Assembly: GCF_032854445.1 (NCBI RefSeq)
Contig: NC_088302.1
Span: 3,963,338 to 4,027,337, forward strand
Length of the DNA: 64,000 bases
Reading direction: 5' to 3'
Source of the DNA: Liolophura sinensis
Taxonomy: Eukaryota; Mollusca; Polyplacophora; Chitonida; Chitonidae
Part shown: one piece after another, positions 36,831 to 50,700 of the stretch
Layout: each line of letters opens with the position of its first letter
Numbering within the stretch: position 1 is the stretch's first letter
Made by a program: the position numbers and the translations under genes
The notes under the pieces: generated by a model
Told to the model about the DNA's origin: nothing
The model's input: the letters and a program-made list of their open reading frames with translations, nothing else
The model's database searches: none

Positions 36831-37120
36831 GTTTACTTCATACACCCAGGCTTCCTCCGAAAATATACTTTAAATATGACGTGAAATATACATGAACTTA
36901 GTATTGATCGGAACACATACTTTTTAGGGTTGGTATTAATTCCTGCTGAGCAATTGCATCATAATTTAGCGGAATCTATAGTATGCACGCTGAAACGCTT
37001 GGTTATTTTGGAACAGATGGTTTTGTATTGTTTTTTTTTTTTTAAGGTATCTCACGGTTTTTCTCGCTGGTGTTAACAGACAACGTGAACAGTTGGGAAG
37101 ATACAGTCATTAATCTATTT

Positions 37121-37260
37121 ATTTGATTGGTGTATTTAAAATATTTCACTTTACGGCGGTGGCCAGCATTATGGTGGGAGGAAACTGGGTAGAGCCCCAG
37201 GGGAATCTCACGACCAGGTTGCTGACAAACGTGGAAGACATTCAGCTCATGGGTAATAAC
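37121..37260 (-). mobile_element. SINE 3' half (AATAAATAAA family), minus strand
   Basis: TTTGATTGGTGTATTT, then GTGGCCAGCATTATGGTGGG and AGGAAACTGGG are the reverse complement of the family 3' domain. It is diverged, and the head is replaced by unrelated sequence after about 37250. Confidence 0.75.
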
Positions 37261-38615
37261 TGGGCATTTCTGTGATGAACTGTTTCAAGGCACAGTTACA
37301 TAGCATAAACTACTGTATAACAAAATTCATGTAGACCTCAGCACATTTGTTACAGGCTTCTAGCAGGTAATACTGATCAATATTATTTTTGATCGGACTA
37401 CAGACATGTTTGGGGCCATTTCACATTTCACAACTGTTAGACCTTAAACCTGGGTCCAGTGATTTCACAGCTGTTAGACCTTAAACCTGGGTACAGAGAT
37501 GGCCGATAGACTTAACTAGCACCTTATTATTTTAGTTAGCGGCCAGCAGACTTCACTTGTACGTTTAGACTTCTTAGGGTACATGGCACCAGCGCTCCAT
37601 ATATGTACACGTGGCACACATCACACACGTGGCCTGTTCTTGTGAATTTGGCCAAAATGATCAGTAAAATTTGGTACTAGTTTATATGCCAGAATTGTGC
37701 AAAGGACAAGGACACTCCAAAAAAAATCACAAAAAAGTTTTAGTATCTTAGCGATATGTTATCGTCTTTAGAACACATAAAAAGCAAAAGGCCTATAAGT
37801 GGCTGGTATACCTGTGTCTATATGTAAGTCCCCTAATACAAATAAACAACAGAAGAATGAGCAGGGTTAGATTATGGTGGTGTTGGTGGGGGGGGGGGGG
37901 GGGGGGGGGTTGACGAGGACAATACACGGGTTTACAATCTTGCCCTGTACGGTCAAGTATAGGTCACTCTTTGGAAAGTAAACAAGCATTCAGCTAAACC
38001 AATGTCCACGCAGCCAAAGCCCGCTCACTGTATGGTCAAACAGCAAGATGTGACTTTAATTACATTCCAAACGCGAAACGTGAACTCTTGTGTGGAAAGT
38101 GCTGTGGAAGGATTATATGGTGGCTATAGAAAGTGGCAGGTGTAATGTGGCTCAAGGAAGTGTAATGAGGCAATCAAATGGTCAAAAGCGAACAAGGAAG
38201 TAACACAGCTCCAGGAACCGGACTTTGGTCAATAAGATTAGAGGATTAATGCGGTAAAGTAAAAATAGGAAACAGCGTGTCAATGGCAACTAACACAAAG
38301 CAATACAAAATTCAGTATGTAGGCATAGGCTTGGAGATTAATACAGTAGCCCAATAAACTGTAAAAGATATAGGCCTATGCCAGTGTGTACATATAGGCC
38401 TATGTGCAAAAAACAGCTCACCACAGAAATAATGGCCTCTTGGCAATCAGGGAATATCCACAGGGATATTAGAATAACGGATCGACCCAGCACATGGAAA
38501 CCGCAAGTCTCTATGGACGAATTTCCCTGCATGACGTCATATGGAAATCCCCAAAAAGCGATGCAACAACATGTAACTGTAGCTGATTTCCCCGTCACAT
38601 TTACCCTGCTCAAAA
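37261..38615. other. No gene seen; short duplicated phrase and G run
   Basis: A ~40-bp phrase containing GTTAGACCTTAAACCTGGGT occurs twice near 37435-37495. A 22-base G run lies at 37888-37909. No coding exon is recognised. Confidence 0.45.
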
Positions 38616-38619
38616 AGGT

Positions 38620-38877
38620 GATTTTGAACGATAACACGTGACGTTAAATACCGGTAATCATGACGAAACTTGTTTTTCGGTCTTCACTTTCAATTTTCAT
38701 AACCGGTCTTCTAAATACCGGTAATCATGACGAAAATTGTTTTTCGGTCTTCACTTTCATTTTCATAACCGGTCTTCAAAATGCCAGAAGACCGGTTATG
38801 AAAATGAAAGTGAAGACCGAAAAACAAGTTTCGTCATTTTACTGGTATTTAACGTCACGTGTTATCGTTCAAAATCG
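38620..38877. repeat. Recent fold-back repeat, ~93-bp arms
   Basis: The left arm at 38620-38712 and the right arm at 38786-38877 are near-perfect reverse complements (both include ATAACACGTGACGTTAAATA, and both GAAGACCGGTTATGAAA on the facing strand). Between them at 38713-38780 lies a third copy of the inner 70 bp, in direct orientation to the left arm. The high identity implies a young event. The transcript would form a long hairpin. Confidence 0.9.
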
Positions 38878-38879
38878 CT

Positions 38880-39477
38880 GTACTAGGTTTGCAGTTGGCC
38901 TACTTTAGGCCTATATTTATTTCAATCATTATAGCACTATAATTAAATGATACAGGTACAAGTCTGGTATTTACTGAAAAGGCAATAATTTGAGCTATTC
39001 TTTGATTTAATTTAATTTCATTAGAAATAAGAAAAAATCTCCGATAAAGCAATATAGCCTACATATGCGCAAGAGATTTTGTGCATGTAGGCCTATGTAC
39101 AAAGTCTAACATTTGTAGGCCTACACGAAAACCGAAGCTTTTCTAAATACATACATGTATGTACAAGAGAAATACATATATATGAGGTTGTATTACACAT
39201 ATGTATAAATAGAGAATATATACCAAAACGGCTTGACATAAGGTAATTGGTCAAGTCAAACGCCACATGTGGAAATAAAACCTTTCGTTTCATTACCTGA
39301 CTCTGAATTTTGTTTCACCCCATTCCCTACACACGCAAGAAGTCCCCACTGAGCAAGGGGATTTGGTCTAACGTGTCTCTCATTAACATGTTGCTACCTG
39401 TAACGATAGACGCTGATGTTGTTACCAAGTAAGTTTAATTTCGTGATAGACATTTCCGAGTGCATAAAACAAAAAGT
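38880..39477. other. Upstream region of the unnamed gene at 39478
   Basis: AT-rich and non-coding, with several TAGGCCTA words. It may hold the promoter, but no TATA box is clear. Confidence 0.3.
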
Positions 39478-40647
39478 ATGACGTCGATAGGATCTACAGG
39501 AGATCCGTCTGATAGGTTACATGGTGATCAGATTGAACCTTCTAACAAAGAAGAAGAACCTTGCGAGTCCACCGCTAGTGATTTGGAACAACAACAACCG
39601 GAGGCACCGCCAGTCATGGACGAAGCTGGCCTACTATCAGAAGAGGGTCAAAATGTGTTGGAGAAGTTAGGTGAAATTGATTTGGAAGACGAGGACACAG
39701 AAATGCTTTTAGAACAAGCTTATGCCATGAATCGCCAGCTGAAAGAAATCTTACGACAGCAGGAAAGGGGGGAGTCAGATGAGAGCGGTACAGACTCAAT
39801 ACGCCGTGTTCCCCGATCCGACAAGCACAGAGGAATGAATACAAGGCACAGCGTTCTACCGCCGATAAAGAAGTCTGATGCGTCAAAACAGCATGACATT
39901 TACAGTGCCAGGATGTCCCGACCACACCAGTCTACCAGCAGTATCAATAGCGGCAAATCTAAGAGTGCCACAAGTCGCAAAACACCATCTTCATCAGCTC
40001 ATTCGGTAAGATCATCATATGCTGGGCCTAACGGATTTATGTATTTACTGAATGTTTCACTCGAAAGGATGTTATAAAAACTAAAGGCTAAGATGTAAAG
40101 AAAAGTTACAGTGTAAAAATTAAGGTTAGTGAGCATATAGTTCTGTCAGATTACATATACATGCATACATACATACTACATATTCATGTTCTTACATACT
40201 ACTGTATCACTGTTTCGATTGGCATAATTTTCAAATTTCTATCTTGGTTCAAAATATTTATGTTGATCCTTCACCTCTTGTTATTAAAAACATTTTACAG
40301 TACAAATTGTATTTTCAGATGAAATTTGTCACAATTATTAAATCAAGATGGTTAAATGTAGATTCCTTTAGATACATACAACGCATATTTTATACTCAAT
40401 CAACATTGGGTACATGAACTAGCGAGTAGCTCATGTACATAGTACATGGATAACTATTTTGTAATATGTTCTACAATTTAATGTATAGTATTGACTTGGA
40501 GTTCAGCTTTGATCATTTTTCTTGTTTTTTTTTCTTCCAATTCAGGGCCATACAGACAGTTCCAGAAGATCCAGAAGCCAGAAAAGTGCTTCAAGTTCGG
40601 TTGGTGGTGACAGACCTGCATGGAATGACAGATTTTCCTATACTTGA
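39478..40647 (+). CDS. Uncharacterised acidic/Ser-rich protein, two exons
   Basis: Exon 1 at 39478-40005 ends in a GTAAGA donor; exon 2 at 40546-40647 follows a long polypyrimidine tract and TTCAG. The phase is 0 and the product is 209 aa. The start is the ATG at 39478 (MTSIGSTGDPSD). Residues about 50-100 are rich in Glu and Leu and probably form a coiled coil (EEGQNVLEKLGEIDLEDEDT then LLEQAYAMNRQLKEILRQQE). The rest is Ser/Arg/Lys-rich and disordered, with LPPIKK and a C-terminus RPAWNDRFSYT. I do not recognise the family; the short coiled coil and basic Ser-rich tail resemble many cilium or centrosome proteins, but that is only an impression. Frame continuity across the intron and the strong donor and acceptor support a real gene. 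Confidence 0.7.
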
Positions 40648-41800
40648 TCATTATTATTGTAATTGAGAATATTGTCACTTGATCTTAATTTATTATATAT
40701 TTTAACCTTGAAATTGCTCACAAATGTATATGGATTTGTATGTCCATTTTATAAGTATCAGTGATGAACAACAGTATTAACTCATTTACATATTAATATT
40801 AACATAAATTGTTTTCATGTACATATTAAGAATATACAGAATAATAAGGGAATTAATCTGTTCACTTCATCATCATCATTTTATAATATATTTGATACAT
40901 CAATCACCATGACATGTAATGTACTTATCCTGTAATGTTATAGCATTCACAAAAAGGACAGAGAATTTATATGTGCTAAATTTTGGTTAAAATCCAGTAC
41001 ATCTGTTGTTTTAGTTGGTTGATTTCTATTTTGTTTTTTTATTTTTTTCAATAGCCATATAAATTATTAGAATAAATCTGGTCACCTGTGTTGATATTGG
41101 AGAACTTTCCATGAAGTTTTACTATAAGGGAGTGAATTTCACCATTTCTTCTTGTACAGTACATTTGTAATTGGCTATGTGTGAAACCACTAATTTTCTG
41201 ATGGTCAACATATATTTTGTTGTCTTCAAATATAAGTACATTGTAAACTGGGGGAAGTGACATAAAATTTTGCAGAAGAAAGTGTATTTTATAGGCAAAT
41301 AAATGTCACAAAATATTGCTTTTAGTGCTGAAACTTACATTTTTTCTCGTAGAATATAATTTTACCTTGCAAACAAACCACAAACCCCCCGTCTAAGGTA
41401 AGTCAAAGTGTGAAACTTAGTCATCTGTGAAATTTTAGTTCATGTACTCACAGAATGGTTTTGCCGTTGAATGAAATCAGGGGTTTATGTATGTAGTGGA
41501 CCCTGAATTAACAGTTTTAACCACCTTTTCAGCATGTGTAATTAATTCAGCGAGCTAAATGATCTCTGTCTTTAATTAACATTCTGATATTACCCTGATG
41601 GGCCAAATAGATGTCAGAAACATAAAAACATGGAGTACGTTGTTGAATTATGTTATAATATGGTTACTACATATACTTGTTGAACCTATATTAACCATTG
41701 CCTGGTGTTGGACTTATTTAACTGGGGTGTACAGGCCAAGATGTGTATGAAAAATGCTCTGTAAATTGTTAGACTGCCAGCTGTCTGGTGAGGTGTGAGC
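40648..41800 (+). other. Likely 3' UTR and downstream DNA of the 39478 gene
   Basis: AT-rich with no coding frame. A candidate AATAAA lies at 41298-41303, about 650 bp after the stop. Confidence 0.4.
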
Positions 41801-41801
41801 G

Positions 41802-42480
41802 AGTGAGGTGTCATGTCTGGTGTCTGTGGTGCTGTGATTCAGCAAGGAAGCAGTTTAACAGTGACAGCATTACTGATGTTGTCACAAGAAGACACCTTCA
41901 TGATATCATGAATGTGGATAGACTGTAACCGAATGAGGTGTCATGTCTGGCATCTGTGGTGCTTGTGATTACAGCATGGAAACAGTTTAATAGTGACAGC
42001 ATTACTGACGTGTCACAAGAAGACACCTTCATGATATCATGAATGTGGGTAGACTGTGACCCAAGTGAGGTGTCATGTCTGGCGTCTGTGGTGCTGTGAT
42101 TCAGCAAGGAAGGAGTTTAATAGTGGACAGCATTACTGACGTGTCACAAGAAGACACCTTCAGGATATCATGAATGTGGGTAAACTGTGACCGAGTGAGG
42201 TGTCATGTCTGGCGTCTGTGGTGCTGTGATTCAGCAAGGAAACAGTTTAATAGTGACAGCATTAAACTGACATGTCTCAAGAAGACACCTTCATGATATC
42301 ATGAATGTGAGAGTAGACTGTGACCAAGTGAGGTGTCCATGTCAGGTGTCTGCAGTGCTGTGATTCAGCAAGGAAACAGTTTAATAGTGACAGCATTACT
42401 GATGTGTCACAAGAAGACACCTTCATGACATCATGAATGTCGGTAGACTGTGGCTGAGTGATGTGTCATGTTTGCTGTAT
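41802..42480. repeat. ~130-bp tandem repeat with internal 16-bp palindrome
   Basis: Units start near 41802, 41933, 42065, 42195 and 42329, with a partial sixth near 42458. Each has GTGAGGTGTCATGTCTGG, GTGATTCAGCAAGGAA and AAGAAGACACCTTC. The palindrome TTCATGATATCATGAA is perfect in three units (41897, 42028, 42290) and has one mismatch in two others. Confidence 0.9.
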
Positions 42481-43278
42481 GTGGCACTACATATGTTCCT
42501 CAGTTTTTCTAGTTTTCTGTGACTCAGTTTTGTGTATAAATGTATCCCTGCAGCTGTGTCTGCACCCTCCACCAGCATGTCTTCTTACTAAGTGTAGTTT
42601 ATCCTTCTAAGAGGACTTTATCTATACGCAGTGTGCACTGTGAAAGAAGACAGTTCCTAGTATCTAGCCATGCTGAATAGTTCATCCCTGCAGGACATCA
42701 ACCCATATCGAGTCTATGGATTGTTTGGGCACTGGACATTATATCTGTCCCAAACTCATTCCTGACCACTAAGTTTGATATCTCTAGTAGTGTGTATCAC
42801 ACTAGTGCAAGGCTAATGTATTGAGGAATGTGGACAATTACCATGTGACCTACATGTCTGTGTATACATCACAGGATATTACATCATGTAATTAATCTAC
42901 ATTTTGTTGTCAGCACCAAGCTGTGATAGCAATATGAATGTGCCTCAAGTTGAGCAAACAGATCAATTATGAATTGTGTCTGTTGTTATCAGTGGCAGGT
43001 GTATGTAAATAAATGACCAGTGAGAATGAGTGGAGGTGTTTCATCATGTAACTGTGTCCTAGGGTAGACAGGTGGTATCAGTACTTGAGATGAACAATAT
43101 ACACAATTTAGTCAACACCATCCAGAAAGCTGGAAGTAGAATTTGTGATGTACCCTGGCATTAGAATGTATGCACTGTATTAGAATGAGGAGCTCCTTTC
43201 TGTATTATACCCAAGATGCAGGAAACCTGTATTGTTAGGAACAAAGTACATGCGTGCGTGGAGAGGAGTACCTACATT

Positions 43279-43462
43279 TTTTATTGATTCATTTATTTGA
43301 TTGATGTTTTATGCCATACTCAAGACTTCACTTTTACTACATCAGCCAGCATTATGGTGGGAGGAAACCGGGCAGAGAATGGGGAAAACGCACCACCATC
43401 TGCAGGTTGTTGCCAGACCTTCCCACACAAGGCCAGAGAGGAAGCCAGCATGAGCTGAGAGT
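43279..43462 (-). mobile_element. SINE fragment (AATAAATAAA family), minus strand
   Basis: The reverse complement of the family 3' domain is clear: TTATTTGATTGATGTTTTATG, CAGCATTATGGTGGGAGGAA and CCTTCCCACACAAGGCCAG, ending near the AGCTCATGCTGG-like segment of the head. Confidence 0.8.
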
Positions 43463-45629
43463 ACTTATAACATGTAACCATAAGTTAACTATCAGACGGT
43501 CAACGGACATGCAAGCAGTTCAGATATTCCTAAACTTATCTGCCATAACACATGTATAGGTGACCATGGTAGTTTCAATCCACTTACAACATTCCTGCAA
43601 TTCCTTTGTGGAACAAGTCTCCATTCTCTGTAAGCAGAGTTGATTACATGTATATTTCCTTCACTGTTTCCTCAATAATTTATCACTTCTGTGATGATGA
43701 TCAAATTTATGAAGGAAATCAGAGGACCCAGGGTAACCACCAACCTTTGGCAAAATAAGGGCTGGAATCAAGACTGGAAGCTGTGTGAGATACATGTAGC
43801 CTTGAAAGTCTACACAGTGCTGAATTATCCACAAATGTACTTTCTACATTAGGGCAAGATCTACACAGCCAATTAGCAGTGGGTTTATTCAGCCTTGATT
43901 CACTGGATACCCACTAAAGGTCATCATTAATCATGTTAGCTTAGGTGATAAGGCAGCCTTTCAGGTAGTTGATTAAAAATTTAGTGATTTGTGTTTAAAA
44001 AGCTTTATCGTGGTTTCCAAAAACATTTCAATCATGACAGCAGCGAGTTTCATGCAAGGAAGAAACCGGAGTAACCCACTGGCCTTCAGCACGTAACATT
44101 TCAGCATCTGACACAGGCTTTCACTCGCAGTGAGCTCCTTGTGTATTTGTTGGTGGACAGCAAGTGATGGGCAAAGACCTCTGAACATGTAATCGCACTA
44201 CACACACTTTGAACTTCTTGACTCTTAAAGACAAGTATCTTATCAGCTGGTGAAGCCATGCATCATCAGCCTTCAGCTCACCGACTGCCACTAAGGTACA
44301 CATCCCATTGATTGTGCACACACATTAAATTCTTATTGCACTAAACCAGTTACATGTGGCACACCTCATCACCAGAAGACAATAGGACATGAGTTTGCTG
44401 TACTTTTATTCATCAACACAGATTACACATTTATCATCTTTCACACACAGGTAGACTATTTTCTGGATAAATCTTCAAAAACCATCCATGGGTGTAACAT
44501 AGTGAGAACTGGACAAAAGATAACAAAACCTAGTGATTTCTCTAACACTTGGGCTTGAACAGACTTACTAAGGGTATTTACATACAACTCATGGTGGGTG
44601 GGTAGAGGTCTGGAGAGAGACATGACAGGACTCGTGCCCACTCAGTGTGATCTCCTGCGTTCCCATATACAGTGCTGACAATTCTGTGCATTAGCTCTCA
44701 GGTAGCATTTCAAGTTCTACTCTATAGAGTAGCCTCCCTTTACCCACACTATTCCTTATCATTTGGGGTTAATCGTTCAACCTTGTCTCACAAACAGTCC
44801 TCTTCCATCCAAAAATCTTGCACCTCAACAATTCAATTCATACCTTTTTTACATCAACTTTTAAATAGAGAGCTCTATTCCTGTACCAATTATTTACAAC
44901 TTTTTCTGTTGTCTGGTATTTACATCGGAGATGCAGTCTATCAGTGTCAACCTTCATAATGCGAGACTGGCCAACTCACACATGAAAAAAAGATGTAATA
45001 GATTTCTGTTCTTAACCTACTGTATGGTCTGATCTAAGTCAAGGTGTTTTCATTTCAATTACTGAAACCCCTGCTTTGATTTACTTTATCGCTGTTTCAT
45101 ATCATACTCGATAACAAATCTGTGGACGGATGGCCTCCTTGAGCCTACCACAGGGGAAATGTTTGTAACAAAGTTTCTAACAGGTGAGCCAGAAATCTCA
45201 CTTCTGTACAAACATCCACAATATGACACTCGAGTTTAGCATTCAGGGTTTATCTTAACAAAGCTTCCAACAGCCAGAAGTCTCACCTGTATACAAACAT
45301 CTACAGTTTGACATCTGAGCCTGGCATGGCTGGTTTATCCACAACGAAGCTTCCTACAGGTGTACTGGATGAATCCCTAATCGTTTATCCTAACAAAGCT
45401 TCCCTGTGTACCAGAAGCTTGTTTGATCAGGCACAACCACAAGGGGCAAGGTTCATCCTGGATTGATAGCAGTATGCGACATATCCCTGTACAAGATCCC
45501 AAAAAAAGCATAATCGTGCCTCTTGTATAAAGACAATAATGGACTGTGCTGCTTTTTTTTTATCGTCCACTTTGTATCCATATAACACAACATGTTTCTC
45601 ATCTTTCTCTGTTTCTAGTCTGAACACTT

Positions 45630-45735
45630 TACTTATTTACTGATATGGTTCATTTTGTTATGCCACACTCTAGAGCATTTCACATAAACGAAAGCTGCTA
45701 GCATTATGGCAGGAGGAAACTAAGCTGAAGACTAT
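45630..45735 (-). mobile_element. Diverged SINE 3' end, minus strand
   Basis: ACTTATTTACTGATATGG, ATGCCACACTC and GCTAGCATTATGGCAGGAGG match the reverse complement of the AATAAATAAA family with many changes. Confidence 0.55.
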
Positions 45736-47740
45736 GAAGTTATACCTTCCCTGTCTGCATGAATGCTAACAATCATTTCAGCCATCTGATGATGTCAAGC
45801 TATGTCATCCACTAGCTACTTCTCCACATGATCCAAGTCATCTCATTTTAAATACTGCCAAAGATTAGAATTTTTTTGCGGATAATTCTGACTTCCTGAT
45901 GCAATTTTTGAAAAGCCATTGAGCTTAAGTAGCAAAATATCCTTCAGTTATGATGAGGTGGCCACGCTTTCATTTCAAGAAGCACAAAAAATTTGACCTG
46001 CATATACCAGCAACAGAGCTTAGCGCGAGATGTCAAATTAGAGTAACAAGTCTGTCACTGTGTACACTGTGAAAACATACCACCACTGACCTGAATACAA
46101 GGCACACTGTAAATCTACAGTACACCATTTATATGAACCATGTCTATTCATATTATGAAGACACTGAAAAACAAACACCAATTTTACACGAGTCAGACAA
46201 ACTGGGAAAAATACATAAATCTCAGTAAGAGGGAAGTTTGGAAGATACATGCCAACAGGCTTTGTTTCTTGTGAATTCATGTGAAATATATCTGAGACCT
46301 ACATCACTGACTTTACATTCATATAACAAGTGTGTCAGTCAGTGTGTACACCTGTGCTAACAAACATACATACACTTACTCTTTGTGACTGTGTTTACTG
46401 TTAAATGTCTTGCAAAGACCGAGGTGTATTACCCTGAGGAATATACCAAAGCCTTTTTACACCACGAGAAGTCAGAATGTTAATATTTACAACTGGCCTG
46501 TTCTGAGGGTTCTCAAAGTGAAATGATCTGGACAGTTCAAGTGGTATGTGCTGTACAAATCTCCTTCTGGTTTCTGTCAGTGAACTATTAAACAGAAAAT
46601 CCAGTCAGTGTGTATCTATGTTGGCCTAACACATTATAGAACAGAGAGAAACTTGATCATTTTACCATCATGTGTCAGGGGGGGGAAATGTTTTGCCACG
46701 TCTGACACTGATTATCACTGGTATGTTTATGTTCTGAGATGCATTACCATCAATTTAAATGTGCACGTATATATATATATATGAATACATCTAGCCATAA
46801 TGTCAAAAGTTCAACTGTAAAATAGTAGAAGCTTCAATCTTGCTGAGGAAAAAATTCACAACAATAGCCATATCATAATACCAACTTGAGACATTTCTAG
46901 CACTGTTTGTCAACAATTTACATGCTTCACAACATACATGTAGCCCTAATTAATGTTGTAGCCTCAATTAATAAAGCTTTCCTAAAAATTTGAATCTGAA
47001 ATCATCAACAAAATGTTCAAAGCAAGGTACTCCAGAGTACAGCTATAAGCTGAACACCGCAGCCTAGAAGGTGGCAACTAATAAAAGAGAAAGTCTGTAC
47101 ACAAATTACTGCAATATGCCAACCCTTGGCTTGCACCCTATAGGAATTATCTCCCTTTACCAATTAACAAACGTTCTCATATACCTCAGGAAAACCAAAC
47201 AAGTATGAAGCGCTGATAAACAGGTGGTCAAGTGAACCAGACTATTTATGACTGAGTAAATTTACTGAACATGGAGCAAAATGTTTCACCCAAGCAATGA
47301 TTTTTGTATATACTTTAAATAAAGTGAAAGCAAAATTGTATACATTAGTGTTAAATGATACTACATGAACAGTGTATTAACTGAGTGAAAAAGATAAGAA
47401 AAAAAAAAAAAGAGATTTGCGTGAATAATTCTTTCAATCCCCTTCAAAAATGTCCTGTCATCAAATGCTGCAGTGTTTCACGGAATCCATCGTGTGTGTC
47501 CTTACCACAGGTACTTACAGCACATTTCCCTACAGATGCCCTCCAATCCAGACCTCAGTAGCTCACAACAGTATCAGTCACAATTATATACACTTATATT
47601 TTGCAGTCTACATCGTAAATTGGCCACTGTGATATAAAAAGGATGCAGTCGCAGAGAAGAGTAGAGTCCCATGAAAGTGTTCCTTTCCATCTGTGCCACA
47701 GCTGTATCCTTCATGTTTTAGTAGATGAGCCCTGTGTTGA

Positions 47741-50700
47741 TTATGTCAGCGTGCCTGTCGCCAGTTTACTCTGTACTAGGGAAGGTTTCCTTACAGCAGG
47801 CAGGTTTTCTGGGGTTGGAATGGTGTCTCCAATGGACTCCTGCAAAAGCAGCTTCTCTGAGGAATTCAATGGTTTCTTCTGGTTCTTCAGCTTTGCACGA
47901 GCCATGTTGTAGTCACCGGAATCAAAATACTTTTGCTGAAAGACAGGAGTAAAGAAACGTCAATCCAGTACAGTGCACCATTAAACTAAGACAATTTCAA
48001 CATCCTGTGAAAAACTTTGAGAAGAACTATTAAGTCTAATGTTCTGGAATTACTTGAAGGTAACAATTACATTTAAATTTGTAAAGCCAGGTAGGGTATT
48101 AAATAGTTGACACATTTCAAAAAAAAAAATTTTTTTTCAAACTACTGTTTAAACTGAAGTGGTATGCAAATTGACTTACTCCTCCTTTATGGAGTCTCTT
48201 TTGTAAAAGAGCAGACCCTGCACCTCCCCCTGTCTTAAGACCTGGGTATTTTGCTTTTAATTTTAGCTCTTCATTATGTTCAACTGCCGTCTTTGTCTGA
48301 AACAAGCAAAACCATACTCACACATTTGTAGACTTATGTTGTTAAACATGACTAAAAATCAAAACTACAGATCTATATACATATATACACAGCAGCTTGA
48401 AGTAAGATCATCATCACATTTAACTGTATACATGTACAATGACTAATTCTGAAAGGACCAGAAGTCTGTCATATCAATAAATGAAGCTTCTGGTTTTTTT
48501 ATTGTACTAGGGTTGTTTGTTGCACTTGATCAAAGTGATGCAGATCAACACCTTTGGATAATCACTGTAAATATCACTCATGAACAGACATTTATCTCAG
48601 CCAGTGAGCATGATCCTATCCAGATGACAAAACAAAACAGACTGACTCACATAACATTAATCTGTGACCTCACTTCAAATAAGATCGTCACCACAACACA
48701 ACATCTACTGTAATCATTCCAAAAAGATTTCATTGGATGTCATTTCATTCAAAACTAACAATGTGTACTGTCAATTAGAACTATTTGGTGTAAATGTAGT
48801 TGGATTTTGCCTTGATATCTACATGTACACATATCTGTCACCTTGGGGTGAAATAAGAGAGTCCTTTAAGAGCGCTAGCTGCTGATGCTTAGTAACCTTT
48901 GGCGGTCTGGCGACAGGTCGATTGTGAAAATAGAACTTTGGGCTTGAATGAATGAAGGTGTGAATAGCATGCGGAAAATTTTACACAGACTGCTGAACTT
49001 TACTTGTATTGTGTATGATTAGTCACAGCTCTTTGTCCAGAAACTAAGATAACAACAAACCATCTCATCTGTGTGAGGTGAACATGCAAAAAAAAACAAC
49101 AAACCAAGGCAAAAAAAGCAAAAAATCTGCAAATGACAGACTTCGGCAATAGTGAATCCGAGGAAAACGTACATTCTGTACTTACCCCCATGTAGATCAG
49201 AATACTAACACAGAATCCAATCTTATAAAAACTTATTTCATTTGATTGGTGTTTCACGTCGTACTCAAGAATACTTCACTTATATGACAGTGGTACAATC
49301 ACTCATGAAACTTAATGACAACTGACTTGAATCAAAATGCAGTTAGCAGAAGGAATCCAGAGTAAGCAATGTAACTGAAAGTGATTCAGAGATTGAACTA
49401 GAAAAACAGGCATCTAGCAGATTCAATGCCATTGCCAAGTACTGTGGTAAAAAAGCAATAACTGTAAATACATGTAACAGTAAAATATTATCATTTTGGC
49501 TTACTATGACACATTTATTACATAACTTTTGATAAAATATACAAGAATTACACGAAGTTATATCAGTTTGCTAATACAATAAATTGATTTTAACATTGCC
49601 AGACAGGAGAATAAGACACTCTTTGTAGCCCTTGTCTTAACTCTTTATAGAAATGCAGGCCTGAAACAAAATCCCCAACAGAATAGATAAATGTCAGTGT
49701 TATAGTCAATGTATTACATGTACTCTGAAACTGCTTGAAACTACTGAGAATGCATTTCACAGAATGTAGAGAATGTGGTGGCTATATTTTTTTCTCATCT
49801 TGCTGCACTCTGCATGGGTGCCCAAACTTTTGAGCTAGATCAGCCCACACGTTACTGGCAGATCTTCCCACGTACGACCAGCAGTCAGCATGAGCCAGGA
49901 CTTAAAAAGTTTACCTGACTGCCTGTCTCAACAGCCAGTTTTTTTGAAAGGACAGGTGAATAAAATATCGCTCTTGACAGGCAGAAAATAAAGTATTAAA
50001 AGTGAGATGTCTACTGTTTATTTGGCTAAAGTTCAACAACAACTTGGACTGATTTCAAAAGGCCAAGTCAAGCAATTTCAATGCAGAACATCAAAACTCA
50101 CTTCACGGCAATGACTCTTTGTTGCTGTTGCTGCAAGCCATTTTGCACAAAATCTTAATCGGGCATTTCATACTAAATGGAAATGGCCACACCCAGACCT
50201 AGATTTCATGGAAAGCTCAATGTACTGTTTGTCTTGTCAAATCCTTCAAGCTACCAGCACATTACATACGTGGGATTCTGGCGGTTCACCCTGACAGAAG
50301 AAAAACTGACTGGGATTGATGGCTTGGCTATTTGCCTCAATCCCAATACCAAACTTATGTTTTGGTTGATATCCTGGGCAGATGCTGTTGCTGTTGAGGG
50401 ACAGGTGTCATATAAACACCAATAATGTAACACTGTGACATGACTGTGTCAAGACAGAACTATAAAACATGACTAGGCTGAAAGTAAAAATTTAGTTACT
50501 CCATGTAATTTTTTCATAACCCTAAGGTCAAGTGTTTTACTTCTATTGACTCATATGACTCATGATGAAATCGCCAGAAACAGCGTTCCGCGATTCTGCT
50601 GCGGTAAATGGCAACTTGCACCTGTGACTAGTAAGAGACCTTGTAATCTGTCCCTCACCTTGTAGCTCTGGATGACTATTCGCTTTGTTTTATAGTCATG

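Larger units (their letters stand above)
42490..47735. other. Gene-poor stretch, probably partly ENSA 3' UTR
   Basis: No protein-coding exon is seen over 5.2 kb. Old SINE pieces lie at 43279-43462 and 45630-45735. The minus-strand gene ENSA stops at 47741, and ENSA/ARPP19 genes often have long 3' UTRs, so an unknown part of this stretch may be transcribed with it. Confidence 0.4.
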
